Source: Sphingobium aromaticiconvertens (lineage in GTDB: Bacteria; Pseudomonadota; Alphaproteobacteria; Sphingomonadales; Sphingomonadaceae). From it: a stretch of 64,000 nucleotides of DNA. Below are positions 17,524 through 26,041 of this stretch, one piece after another. The notes under the pieces are model-generated. The model ran no database searches and was not told where the DNA came from. It saw nothing but the letters and a program-made list of their open reading frames with translations. Position 1 is the stretch's first letter. The number at the start of each line of letters is the position of its first letter. Position numbers and translations under genes: made by a program. The stretch is taken from NCBI RefSeq assembly GCF_037154075.1, contig NZ_JBANRJ010000001.1, forward strand, positions 4,583,501-4,647,500, read 5' to 3'.

Positions 17524-18815
17524 GACGTCTTTTCCGTTGGTTGCGCTGTCAGCTTTTCAAGCACCAGCTTGATGGTTCCGCCCTGCACGATGACCGAAAA
17601 CAGCACCACGATATAGGTTGCCGCCAGCACTACGGACCGCGCCGGGCTGTCCGGCAGGCCAAGTGCCAGCGCGATAGAAATGCCGCCCCGCAGACCGCCC
17701 CAGATAAGCGTCACCGGCGCAACCCTGCCATAGTCATGGAGGGGGCGGATCACACGCAGCGGCAATACCACAGACACCGATCGCGACAGCAGGGCGAGCG
17801 GGATCGCAGCCACGCCGAGGACAACCAGCCGCATGTCGCCCGGTATGGTCACGACCTCCAGGCCGATCAACAGGAACAGCACCGTGTTTAGGATATCGTC
17901 GATCAGATCCCAAAATTTATGGAGATAATCGCGTGTCACGTCGCTCATCGCGTGTGCGACGCCGGCATTGCCGATGATGAGACCTGCCACCGCCATTGCC
18001 ACCGGGCCGCTGACATGGAGCGGATGTGCAATCGCATAGCCGCCCATCACGACCGCAAGGCTGATCAGCACCTCGACCTTATAGTCATCGATGGAGCGCA
18101 TCATCAGGAAAGCGATCCAGCCTATCGCCAATCCCAGAGCTATACCCCCACCTGCCTCGACCGCGAAGAGCGATGCGCCATGGCTTATCGTGAGCGGCTC
18201 GCCAGATAGCGCGGCGGAGAGCAGGATCGTGAAGATGACCACGCCGACACCATCGTTGAACAGGCTTTCGCCAGCGACGGTCGCCTCCAGTGTCGGGGAC
18301 ACACTGACTTTCTTGAGGACACCCATCACAGATACCGGGTCGGTCGGACTGATGAGCGCCCCGAATATGAAGCACCAGATGGCAGGGACAGCCAGACCGA
18401 GCCAGCCCGCCAACAGCATGAAGCCGCCACCGACGAGCAATGTCGAGAGCGCCACACCAAGGGTGCTGAGGATCAGGATTGGCCAGCGTCCCCGATGCAT
18501 CTCGCGCCAGTCGACGTGCAGCGCGCCGGCAAACAGCAGGAAGGACAGCATCCCGTCCATCAGGGTCGTGTGGAAATCGATCCCGGCGATGAAGGTTACG
18601 ATGTCGTGGCTGAAATCGGAACCCGGCATGAGCCGGTCGATTCCAACCACCATCAGCGACGCAACCGCGCCCATGACGGTCAGGCCTATCGAGGATGGCA
18701 ATTTCAAAAAGCGATAGTTCAGATAGCCCAGCACCGCAGCCAGGACGATCAAGATCGCGGCAGCATCGAACGGCGTGAGCGCCAATCCGCCCCCGCTCAA
18801 GGCTGGTCTGTCCAA
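17520..18815 (-). CDS. CPA1-type Na+(K+)/H+ antiporter
   Basis: 431 aa, about 12 membrane helices. Signature blocks of cation:proton antiporter-1 are present: GALISPTDPVSVMGVLKK and ATVAGESLFNDGVGVVIFTI, which contain the ion-binding aspartate of the ND motif, and LIWGGLRGGISIALALGLPD. It exchanges cytosolic Na+ or K+ for protons. No C-terminal regulatory domain. Overlaps the DUF2254 gene by 4 bp. Start at 18815 accepted because the first helix follows at about residue 15. Confidence 0.9.
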   Translation of the reverse strand: MDRPALSGGGLALTPFDAAAILIVLAAVLGYLNYRFLKLPSSIGLTVMGAVASLMVVGIDRLMPGSDFSHDIVTFIAGIDFHTTLMDGMLSFLLFAGALHVDWREMHRGRWPILILSTLGVALSTLLVGGGFMLLAGWLGLAVPAIWCFIFGALISPTDPVSVMGVLKKVSVSPTLEATVAGESLFNDGVGVVIFTILLSAALSGEPLTISHGASLFAVEAGGGIALGLAIGWIAFLMMRSIDDYKVEVLISLAVVMGGYAIAHPLHVSGPVAMAVAGLIIGNAGVAHAMSDVTRDYLHKFWDLIDDILNTVLFLLIGLEVVTIPGDMRLVVLGVAAIPLALLSRSVSVVLPLRVIRPLHDYGRVAPVTLIWGGLRGGISIALALGLPDSPARSVVLAATYIVVLFSVIVQGGTIKLVLEKLTAQPTEKTS

Positions 18816-18882
18816 TATGCGGGACAGGCTATCTGCTCAGAGCGTTCACCATTGCGACGCGACATGATCACCGGGTTCATCG

Positions 18883-19185
18883 TTAAAGCTGAAGCAGCGT
18901 GCCGAGGAGATGCTGTTCCATCTCGCCTTCGAGGATCGCTCCTAATTCTGGCGTCGCCGCCTTCATCGTAGGCGATTCCATATGCGCCGCCAGCGCCGCC
19001 TCATCGCGCCAGACTTCATAGGTCATGAAGCGGCCCGGACGTTTGATGTCTTCGTGCAGGCTATAGGCCCTGCACCCATCCTCCTGCCGGAATGCTTCGG
19101 TCGCGGGTATCAGCAGGTCGCGCAATGCATCCGCCTTGTCGGGTTTGCTGGTGAGGATCGCCACCACATAAAGATCGTCCGTCAT
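18883..19185 (-). CDS. Putative quinol monooxygenase (ABM domain)
   Basis: 100 aa, a single antibiotic-biosynthesis-monooxygenase ferredoxin-like domain similar to YgiN: VVAILTSKPDKADALRDLLI, EDGCRAYSLHED, and YEVWRDEAALAAHMESP. Such small dimers oxidise quinols or related aromatics without cofactor, but many homologues are uncharacterised. Its start overlaps the stop of the hydrolase gene (ATGA), so they are co-expressed. Confidence 0.88.
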   Translation of the reverse strand: MTDDLYVVAILTSKPDKADALRDLLIPATEAFRQEDGCRAYSLHEDIKRPGRFMTYEVWRDEAALAAHMESPTMKAATPELGAILEGEMEQHLLGTLLQL

Positions 19186-20111
19186 TCCTCGTCTCCTTCA
19201 ATCCGTGCGAGCGTTGTGCGCAGGAAACGGACACTGTCCGCAAGCACGGGCGCCTTGCCTCTGAAAGGCACGGACAGGGCCATCGCGACATTTTTATGGC
19301 TGAGCCCCGGATAATCGATATGCGCGGCCCGTCCATGCAGCTCTGTAAGACGGGCCGTCAGATTGTTTGCATTGTGCGCTTTAACCTGGACATCATCACC
19401 GGCAGAGATGAGCAGCATGGGCGCGGCGTCAGCGCGCGCGAAATGAATGGGCTGCGTCATCTGCGGATCGGGTGCGCCCTGCATGGCGTCGATCGCCCGT
19501 TTGTCGGTAAATGGATAGAAATCATATGGGCCACATAGACCCACAGCTGCCCTGATGATGCCGGGATCGACGCCCTCGGCGCGAAGCCATCGCTGGTCGA
19601 GCGTTAGCATTGCGACGGTATAGGCGCCGGCCGAATGCCCGGCCACGGCGATACGGCCAGCATCGCCGTCCAAGCCAGCGATATGGTCGCGGGTCCACCG
19701 AACCGCCTGCGCGCCATCTTCCAGAAATGCGGGGAAGCGGACCGCCGGCACCTTGCGATAGTCAGCAACGACTACGACAAAGCCCTGCTTCGCATAGGCT
19801 CGGGCTGCAAAGGCATAGGCCTCACGCGTGCCCTTCACCCAGCCACCGCCATACCAGAAGATGAGGACGGGCAGAGGCTGCTTTCCGCGCTGCGTTGCCC
19901 GCCAGACGTCCAGTCGCTGGCCGTGGGTGCCGAAGGCGATGCCCTGCCCTACCCGTTCGACGCCCAGCCCGCCGCCCATGACGCCATCCAGGATGCTGAG
20001 CAGCATCGGCGGCGACGTCAGGCTTGCGGCAACACCCAGCGCCAGCAGGATAGCGAGTGACCCGACGATAAAGGGATGGCGGCGGAGAAGCCCGCGCTTC
20101 GAAGCGGTCAC
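19182..20111 (-). CDS. Alpha/beta hydrolase (BD-FAE/esterase type)
   Basis: 309 aa with an N-terminal membrane anchor or signal (FIVGSLAILLALGVAAS). The oxyanion loop FWYGGGWVKG, nucleophile elbow AVAGHSAGAY, aspartate region LLISAGDDVQV and histidine GLSHKN make a complete catalytic triad of the carboxylesterase/kynurenine-formamidase-like group. Probably hydrolyses an ester in or at the periplasm; substrate unknown. Operon with the small monooxygenase downstream. Confidence 0.87.
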   Translation of the reverse strand: MTASKRGLLRRHPFIVGSLAILLALGVAASLTSPPMLLSILDGVMGGGLGVERVGQGIAFGTHGQRLDVWRATQRGKQPLPVLIFWYGGGWVKGTREAYAFAARAYAKQGFVVVVADYRKVPAVRFPAFLEDGAQAVRWTRDHIAGLDGDAGRIAVAGHSAGAYTVAMLTLDQRWLRAEGVDPGIIRAAVGLCGPYDFYPFTDKRAIDAMQGAPDPQMTQPIHFARADAAPMLLISAGDDVQVKAHNANNLTARLTELHGRAAHIDYPGLSHKNVAMALSVPFRGKAPVLADSVRFLRTTLARIEGDEE

Positions 20112-20285
20112 GTCTTTCCCGCACCGATGTCCAGGCTTGCCAGGATAACGGTTGTAACTTTCATCATGCCCACCTCCTTCAGAACAAGACCGGATTTCCG
20201 ACAGAAACGCACAGGAGATCGCGTAGGATCATGACGCTCAAGAAAATATCTCGAGGCGGGTTGGGTAATGGGACGCGACGATAGC

Positions 20286-21095
20286 CTAGCGATCCATCTG
20301 GTTTGTGACTGCCAGCCGGAAGCTCTGACCGGCCGGCGGAGCCGCGATAGCTGTTATCCCTTGTTGCTTGAGCAAAGCGGCAATGGCCAGCGCCCGACGC
20401 TGGGAAAGAACCGGCTTTTCCGGCATTTCGGACTGGAAACCAGGCACAGTCAGTTGGGGACTATTCCAGCGCCTGGCAGCCCAGGCAGACAGCAGCACAG
20501 CCTCACGGGCCGGCGCATCCAGCGTGTCGATATTGTCCGCAAAGCTGATGACCGGTAGCTGCGAGATCGGAGGCACGAGGGCGACTTGCCACCCCTCGAT
20601 GGAATTCGCGGTACGCCGTTCTAGGGCACCATAGGTCGCAAGCTCCGCGCCTGGCAAAATGGCGGCGGTCGCCGTCACCCGCTGATGATCGCGGTCGATG
20701 GTTACCGCATCGGGCGCGACTCCGGCCGCGAGCGCCACCAGGCCAGCCACGCCATTCGCCTTGCCGATATCTCTTGCTACGGCATCATTGGCCTGTCGCA
20801 ATTCGGCGCGCTGCGCTTCAACCGCGCCGGCCCCGGGATCGAGCAGAACCTGGTCGACCCGCAGCGCCACGGGGCGGCCGAGACGATCGCTGAGATCGGT
20901 CTGAAGCAGCGCATTGCTCTCCGCGCGCGATCGCGGCGCGATCACAACTGTGCGCACGGCCAATGGTGTCCGGTCGAAATCGACGTCCAACTGCGTGACC
21001 CTTGCCTCAGCGCCGAAGCGACCGGAGAGAAAGGAGCGGATCTGGCTGACCGCCACCGCTTCGCTGGCGATGTGACTGAGCGATATGGCGAGGGG
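20286..21095 (-). pseudogene. DUF389 membrane protein, 5' end removed at the insertion sequence
   Basis: The frame runs from the stop at 20286 back to 21095, where the insertion sequence begins. The visible protein starts PLAISLSHIASEAVAVSQIR, the segment that follows the last membrane helix in DUF389 proteins, and continues with their soluble C-terminal domain. All membrane helices are missing. No matching N-terminal part is found on the other side of the insertion sequence, so the gene was not just split but lost its front half. An internal GTG at 21056 could start a soluble fragment. Family call is moderate. Confidence 0.65.
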
Positions 21096-21169
21096 TGTCC
21101 GTCGTCAGAACATTTGGCACACGTCGCGTCGTAAATTAGCGGAGTGCGGGCCTCGTCTTGGGGTTGATG

Positions 21170-22150
21170 TTAAGCGGCGAGCCTGCGGTGTTGCAAGCGC
21201 CGATATTCGATGGTCTTTCGCTTGATCCTTTCGCGCTGTTTGATGATGGCGGGAGCCCTGCCGAGGTAGGCGTCGGCGGGCGTCACGTTGTTCAGGCTCT
21301 CGTGGTAACGCTGGTTGTTGTAATGCTCGACGAAGGCCTCGATCTGGGCCTCAAGGTCGCCGGGCAGGAAGTAGTTTTCCAGCAGGATGCGGTTTTTCAG
21401 GGTTTGGTGCCAGCGCTCGATCTTGCCTTGGGTCTGGGGGTGCATCGGAGCGCCGCGTACATGGCTCATCTTCTGGGCATCGATGTATTCCGCCAGTTCG
21501 CCCGCGATGTAGCTGGGGCCGTTATCGCTGAGCAGCCTGGGCTTGTGCAGCACGGTGGCGCTGTCGCAGCCGGAAGCCTTAAGGGCCAGGTCCAGCGTGT
21601 CGGTGACATCCTCGGCGCGCATGTTGGTGCACAGTTTCCAGGCGATAATGTAGCGCGAGAAGTCGTCGAGCACGGTCGACAGGTACATCCAGCCCCACCC
21701 GATGATCTTGAAGTAGGTAAAATCGGTCTGCCACATCTCGTTCGGACGCGTGGTCTGGGTATGGAAGCGATCGGCGGCCTTGATCACCACATAGGCCGGA
21801 CTGGTAATCAGATCGTGGGCCTTCAACAGGCGGTAAACGGTGGCCTCCGACACGAAGTAGCGCTTCTCGTCGGTGAAGCGCACCGCCAGTTCGCGCGGTG
21901 ACAGCTCGCTGTAATCCAGCGCCATCTCGACGATCTGGCCCTGGATATCGTCGCCGATGCGGTTCCACACCCGACTCGGCGCCGATGGCCGATCTTCCAG
22001 CGCCTCCGGCCCGCCTTCGACGAAGCGATCGTACCAGCGGTAGAACGTCCGGCGGGGGATGCCGAGTTTGTCCAGCGTGTGCTTGGCGGGCAGGTGCGAC
22101 TGCTCGACGATCCGGATGATCTCGAGCTTTTCGGATGCGGGATACCTCAT
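21170..22150 (-). CDS. IS3-family transposase OrfB (DDE integrase core)
   Basis: 326 aa. N-terminal HTH (HTLDKLGIPRRTFYRWYDRF), then an rve integrase core with the DDE residues in MWQTDFTYFKIIGWGWMYL, LLSDNGPSYIAGE and HPQTQGKIERWHQTLKNR. It cuts and joins the element ends. Start overlaps the orfA stop by 4 bp, so coupling is by reinitiation rather than the -1 frameshift usual in IS3. Confidence 0.93.
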   Translation of the reverse strand: MRYPASEKLEIIRIVEQSHLPAKHTLDKLGIPRRTFYRWYDRFVEGGPEALEDRPSAPSRVWNRIGDDIQGQIVEMALDYSELSPRELAVRFTDEKRYFVSEATVYRLLKAHDLITSPAYVVIKAADRFHTQTTRPNEMWQTDFTYFKIIGWGWMYLSTVLDDFSRYIIAWKLCTNMRAEDVTDTLDLALKASGCDSATVLHKPRLLSDNGPSYIAGELAEYIDAQKMSHVRGAPMHPQTQGKIERWHQTLKNRILLENYFLPGDLEAQIEAFVEHYNNQRYHESLNNVTPADAYLGRAPAIIKQRERIKRKTIEYRRLQHRRLAA

Positions 22151-22533
22151 TCGTCGTCGCCCCCATCCGCGATCATGCTTTTTTTAAGCAGGCGGTTTTC
22201 CAGCGTCAGGTCGGCCACGCATTCCTTCAGGGCACGGGCCTCGCGGCGCAGATCCTGCACCTCGCCAGTGGTCGCAGCACGGGCGGTGTCACCGGCCAGG
22301 CGCCGCTTGCCCGCTTCCATGAACTCCTTCGACCAGGTGTAATACAGGCTTTGGGCAATGCCTTCCTTGCGGCACAACTCGGCGATGCTGTCCTCGCCGC
22401 GCAGACCGTCCAGCACAATACGGATCTTGTCTTCGGCTGAGAAATGGCGCCGGGTCTGCCGCCGGATATCCTTCACAACACGCTCAGCAGGGGCCTTTGT
22501 CGGCGAATTTTTCAAGGAGGGTTTGGGCTTCAT
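22147..22533 (-). CDS. IS3-family OrfA (HTH)
   Basis: 128 aa. Transposase_8-like helix-turn-helix (RHFSAEDKIRIVLDGLRGED, then IAELCRKEGIAQSLYYTWSK) followed by a leucine-zipper-like helix (ALKECVADLTLENRLLKKSM). Binds the terminal repeats and partners with OrfB. Confidence 0.92.
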   Translation of the reverse strand: MKPKPSLKNSPTKAPAERVVKDIRRQTRRHFSAEDKIRIVLDGLRGEDSIAELCRKEGIAQSLYYTWSKEFMEAGKRRLAGDTARAATTGEVQDLRREARALKECVADLTLENRLLKKSMIADGGDDE

Positions 22534-22618
22534 CTTCGTTCCTTCGTCACTACGACGAAGCCCAAACCCTCCTTAATTTACAACCTCAAATCTGTGCCAT
22601 TGGTGCTGACGGCGGACA

Positions 22619-23366
22619 ATGTGCAGCATTAGAACAAATGAAGAACGTAAGGGCAAGGCCATATCGATACGCTGCATCGCAGGGTCGCGCCCTGTCCATC
22701 CGGCATGATCCTGTACCATCTCGGAAGATGGTTCGAAATGGCGTAGCGCGGGCGATCTTGCGATAGCGAAGACCAGTTACGCAAAACCAGGCGCATTGCG
22801 ACGATCCGAAGCGAAATGGCAGCGGGCACTGCATGCATGCAGCATTTGCGTGGAGATACGCCGGACAGCGCCGAACCGGCGCGCTCGCTGTGCCATGTGG
22901 ATGGCGGGATCGGCGTCGGTTTGCACGCTATGACCTGGGGCGAATGCACGCTCGCGCAGCCGAACACGGCACGCTGGAGCGGCAGCCAGGCATGTCGCTC
23001 CCACTTCTATACGCACCGAGCCGGGCGGTTTGGACGCCTGCATCGATCTCGTGGCCGCCTTCGTGGTTCGGGTCGAGATGCCTCCCTCGCAATTTCCTGC
23101 GCCTCCTGTCCTCATCCGCTGCTGCGGCCTGCGTTCGATGGGCTGTCTGACCGGAACCGGCTTCGCCTCGACCGGCGGAACGCAACCGGCAGGGCGGGAC
23201 TATTTTCCGCCGCCGACACGTCGGCTTTGCATCGCGAGGCAAAATAGCCCCGCCCGGCCGGTCCTCCGCTATGCTGCGGCCTTTCAGGTGCGCCGCCGGT
23301 CGCCCCGGTCCTGTCATTCCCATCGAGACCGCGACAGGCGCGGGTTCGAAAACAGGAGTATCTGAC
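22619..23366. other. Non-coding left edge of the conjugative element
   Basis: 748 bp with no gene I can support. Long frames here have no family features and overlap each other. It contains the 22-bp inverted repeat described separately and ends with a ribosome-binding site for DUF736. It could hold the transfer origin, an attachment region or a structured RNA. Confidence 0.5.
23185..23262. repeat. 22-bp inverted repeat with 34-nt spacer
   Basis: Left arm 23185-23206 and right arm 23241-23262 pair at 20 of 22 positions (ACCGGC-N-GGGCGGG-N-CTATTTT against its complement). The spacer has its own small palindrome, CCGACACGTCGG. A hairpin of this size is far beyond chance. It lies about 100 bp upstream of DUF736. 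Confidence 0.8.
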
Positions 23367-23663
23367 ATGGCCATCATCGGCACCTTCACCAAGACCACGG
23401 ACGGTTTCGCAGGCACGATCAAGACGCTGACCCTCAACGTCAAAACCACCTTCCGCCCCAGCGTGAAGGAGAATGACAAGGCGCCCGACTTCCGGCTGTT
23501 CCAGGGTGCCGCCGAATTCGGCGCGGCATGGGCGAAGACATCGGCCGCCGGCTCGGACTATATGAGCTGCAAGCTGGACGATCCGAGCTTTCCCGCCCCG
23601 ATCTACGCGAGCCTCGTCGCAGCCGAGGACGGCGAGACCTACAATCTCATCTGGTCGCGCTGA
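23367..23663 (+). CDS. DUF736 family protein
   Basis: 98 aa from the ATG at 23367 (MAIIGTFTKTTDGFAGTIKT); the frame is open upstream, but family members begin here. Ends DGETYNLIWSR, characteristic of DUF736. These small beta-rich proteins are found at the edge of alphaproteobacterial conjugative elements and plasmids; biochemical role unknown. Followed by a strong hairpin. Confidence 0.88.
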   Translation: MAIIGTFTKTTDGFAGTIKTLTLNVKTTFRPSVKENDKAPDFRLFQGAAEFGAAWAKTSAAGSDYMSCKLDDPSFPAPIYASLVAAEDGETYNLIWSR

Positions 23664-23670
23664 GCAGCTC

Positions 23671-23696
23671 CGGCACCCCGCAAATGCGGGGTGCCG
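23671..23696 (+). terminator. Hairpin after DUF736
   Basis: Perfect 11-bp stem, CGGCACCCCGC (23671-23681), AAAT loop, GCGGGGTGCCG (23686-23696), 8 bp after the DUF736 stop. No clear U-tract follows, so termination may be weak or the stem may protect the 3' end. Confidence 0.65.
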
Positions 23697-23815
23697 TTCG
23701 CGTCTCGACGGCCAGGCTTGTCCATGAACGGGGATAGCGTCATCTCGATATCGGGCCTTCCGCCCATCTGCCACACCGCCAGTCTGGCCGTCGCGAAAGG
23801 AGCGATGCGCGAAGG

Positions 23816-24545
23816 ATGGCGAAGGCCGCAGACACCGCCTGGAACGATGCATCGCTCGACCGCTGCGACTATGCGCAGCTCTTTCTCGCGCGCTCGCCCG
23901 CCTACCGGCGCGGCTACGCGGCTCTCAAGACAGCGACCCGACAGGGACAGGAGGACTTTGCCCGGTTATGGGGCCTGCGCTTTCCCCTTCGATCCCGATA
24001 GAGCGCCAAGCCTGGCCCCCGCTTACTGGTTGCCGTCTGCCACCGGGGCCGTCGTCATCATCGACGCAGACACCGGTTTTTCGCTCCCGAGCCTCTCTGC
24101 CGGACGGCCTTTTTGCCGATCGGCCCCGGATGGCCGGCATATCGTGGCGCGCACCGGGCACCAGACCTATCGCCTGTGGATCCGCAGGCGCGCCACCCGA
24201 TCCCCGCCCGCTTTTCATCTCCCACTCGATACTGCGTTCGAAGCGCGTCTAACGGCGACACGCCAAGCGCAGCCCTGGCTTGCAGGCGGCGATGAGATCG
24301 GCGCGTCCGACCCGCCGCTCTCGTCCTTTCAGGCCGCCCGCCTTACGCTCCTCCTGGCCCTGCTCGACGCCAGGGCGGCGGGCGCCTCGCTGCGTGAGCT
24401 TTCCCGCCTCGCCTATCCCGCCCTGCCTCCGCTATCGGCAGCGGAATTCAAGACGTCGAGCGAACGCCGCGGCACGCATCGGCTGGTCATGGAAGCCCAG
24501 CGCCTGCGCGACGGCGGCTATCGCGATCTCCTCGCCGTCGGCTGA
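23816..24545 (+). pseudogene. DUF6499/DUF2285 regulator, frameshifted
   Basis: The N-terminal part in the frame of 23816 (DYAQLFLARSPAYRRGYAAL, ending LWGLRFP) is the transcription-regulator domain seen before DUF2285. The remainder continues in another frame as FDPDRAPSLAPAYWLPSA and the DUF2285 C-terminus (SSERRGTHRLVMEAQRLRDG). The switch falls in a run of four C at 23984-23987; removing one C restores one protein of about 240 aa. Either a true inactivation or a homopolymer sequencing error. Normally adjacent to repA in such elements and thought to regulate them. Confidence 0.75.
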
Positions 24546-24701
24546 ACCAGCCTCATTCCATGCGGATCGCCCAGCTCGCGCGGGGTGACAATTTCTAAGC
24601 CCGCATTTCACCACTCCGGCCCCTGCGACGGGCTGCGCCATTCTGGTCGGCGACACCCCATGGCTGGCCAGCGCGCCGGTCCTCGAAGCTGGAGACCCGA
24701 C

Positions 24702-24971
24702 ATGGAAAGCGAGCTTGCGGTCGTTGCGCCGCGCTATCTCAGGACGCCCGACGCCGCCCTTCATCTTGGCCTGTCGCCGCGCACGCTCGAAAAGCACCGT
24801 TGCTTCGGCACCGGCCCTGTCTTTCGCAAACTGGGCGGTCGCATCGTCTACGCGCTGGTCGATCTCGATGCCTGGGCCGCGATCGGCACCCGCCGGTCGA
24901 CGTCGGACCCGGGGCATGGCACCGTCTATCCGGCAAAGCGGCGCGACGGCAGCGCCCCGGTCCGGCGCTGA
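24702..24971 (+). CDS. AlpA-like helix-turn-helix protein
   Basis: 89 aa from the ATG at 24702 (MESELAVVAPRYLRTPDAAL), matching the MerR/excisionase-like HTH_17 fold: HLGLSPRTLEKHRCFGTGPV then FRKLGGRIVYALVDLDAWA. Such proteins act as excisionase-like or replication regulators. It lies 4 bp before repA and is probably co-transcribed with it. Target unknown. Confidence 0.82.
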   Translation: MESELAVVAPRYLRTPDAALHLGLSPRTLEKHRCFGTGPVFRKLGGRIVYALVDLDAWAAIGTRRSTSDPGHGTVYPAKRRDGSAPVRR

Positions 24972-24975
24972 CGCT

Positions 24976-25839
24976 ATGGCGACCGCGACCGACAGACAGT
25001 TGGATCTGTTTCGCGCGGTGCGGGGCGATATCGCTCCGCGCGACGCCCAGGATCTCATGTCCTGGCCTTTCTTCAGCCTCGCCAAGAGCAAGAGGGTCGC
25101 GCCGATCCGTTTCCGCATGGGCGAGGTCTGGATCGAGGTCGAAGCCACGCACGAACATGGCATGGCGACGATCTGGGACGCCGACATATTGATCTGGGCG
25201 GCCAGTCAAATCGTCGAAGCCCGCGACGCGGGCCGCGGAACGTCCCGGCTGATGCAGGCCAAACCGCACGAACTGCTCCGCTTCATCGGGCGGGGAACCG
25301 GCGGGGACCATTATGACCGGCTCAAGGCGGCGCTCGACCGGCTGCAATCGACCACGGTCGCGACATCGATCCGGCAACCCAGCGAACGTCGGCGACACCG
25401 ATTCTCCTGGATCAACGAATGGAAGGAGCATCTGGACGGTCAGGGCCGTGCGCGCGGCATCGAACTCATTCTGCCCGACTGGTTCTATGCGGGCATCCTC
25501 GATCGCGCGCTGATCCTCACCATCGACCGCTCCTATTTCGCGCTGACCGGCGGCATGGAGCGCTGGCTCTATCGCCTCGTGCGCAAGCATGGCGGCCGCC
25601 AGGTCAATGGCTGGAGCTTCGAGGTCGGCCATCTTCATCTCAAGTCCGGCATGCTCATTCCCCGCAAGCGCTTCGCCTTCAAACTGAGGGCGATCGTAAG
25701 CGCCCAATCGCTTCCGGGCTATGTGCTGTCGCTCCAGACCGTGGCGGGCAAGGACATGCTGCTTTTCCAGCCTCTTCCCGACGATCCCTTCGATCGGGCG
25801 CTTCGGCGCGTGCGCCATGGCCGGGGAGAAAAACGATGA
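24976..25839 (+). CDS. repA: Replication initiator RepA
   Basis: 287 aa, replication initiator protein A family (Pfam RPA). Starts MATATDRQLDLFRAVRGDIA, with typical blocks DAQDLMSWPFFSLAKSKRVA, LKAALDRLQSTTVATSIRQP and FALTGGMERWLYRLVRKHGG. It should bind the iterons that begin 7 bp after its stop and open the adjacent AT-rich tract. Implies the element can, or once could, replicate as a plasmid. The start was chosen at 24976 because the longer frame overlaps the HTH gene. Confidence 0.9.
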   Translation: MATATDRQLDLFRAVRGDIAPRDAQDLMSWPFFSLAKSKRVAPIRFRMGEVWIEVEATHEHGMATIWDADILIWAASQIVEARDAGRGTSRLMQAKPHELLRFIGRGTGGDHYDRLKAALDRLQSTTVATSIRQPSERRRHRFSWINEWKEHLDGQGRARGIELILPDWFYAGILDRALILTIDRSYFALTGGMERWLYRLVRKHGGRQVNGWSFEVGHLHLKSGMLIPRKRFAFKLRAIVSAQSLPGYVLSLQTVAGKDMLLFQPLPDDPFDRALRRVRHGRGEKR

Positions 25840-25845
25840 GAAAAG

Positions 25846-25993
25846 CCGGCCTATCGGGAACCCCTCAATCCGGCCGATCGGGAACCGCAAACCCGGCCGA
25901 TCGGGAACCGTTTTGCCCCGCAACGCCGCAGTTTCGCGACGATTCCTGGCCCCTTAACAATGCTAATAGAGAATCCTACGGATATTTTCTAAC
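25846..25993. repeat. Three iterons plus AT-rich tract (replication origin)
   Basis: Direct repeats CCGGCC(T/G)ATCGGGAACC at 25846-25862, 25870-25886 and 25893-25909, spaced 24 and 23 bp, about two helical turns. Only the first has one mismatch. They are followed by an AT-rich stretch (about 25950-25993) suited to strand opening. The location between repA and parA is classical for an iteron-controlled plasmid origin. Confidence 0.82.
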
Positions 25994-26041
25994 CCGCAGG
26001 CGAACGCGGCAAGGCGCGCGCACTCGCGGCGGAGCGGCGCG

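Larger units (their letters stand above)
21096..22618 (-). mobile_element. IS3-like insertion sequence, copy 1
   Basis: 1523 bp, bounded by imperfect inverted repeats of about 27 bp beginning TGTCCG(C/T)CGTCAG. Carries orfA and orfB on the minus strand with a 4-bp overlap. It has the same length as the copy at 47558-49080 and encodes identical proteins. No target duplication: flanks are GGCGAGGGG on the left and ATGTGCAGC on the right. The left side cuts a DUF389 gene; the right side begins the conjugative element, so this copy marks a deletion or recombination junction. Confidence 0.9.

Noticed and set aside
16684..17616. 310-codon plus-strand frame
   Set aside because: Antisense to DUF2254; rich in Asp/His/Arg repeats typical of antisense translation.
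22730..22760. GGTTCGAAA string resembling a tRNA T-arm
   Set aside because: No acceptor stem or anticodon arm can be folded around it; no tRNA is supported anywhere in the window.
22816..23247. 143-codon frame in the element's left edge
   Set aside because: No recognisable domain, overlaps several other open frames and crosses the inverted-repeat region.
25840..25920. CRISPR-like short repeats after repA
   Set aside because: Three 17-bp repeats with 6-7-bp gaps are too few and too close; they are iterons.
24739..25923. 394-codon frame on the minus strand
   Set aside because: Antisense to repA and the HTH gene; no family features, and RepA on the plus strand is clear.
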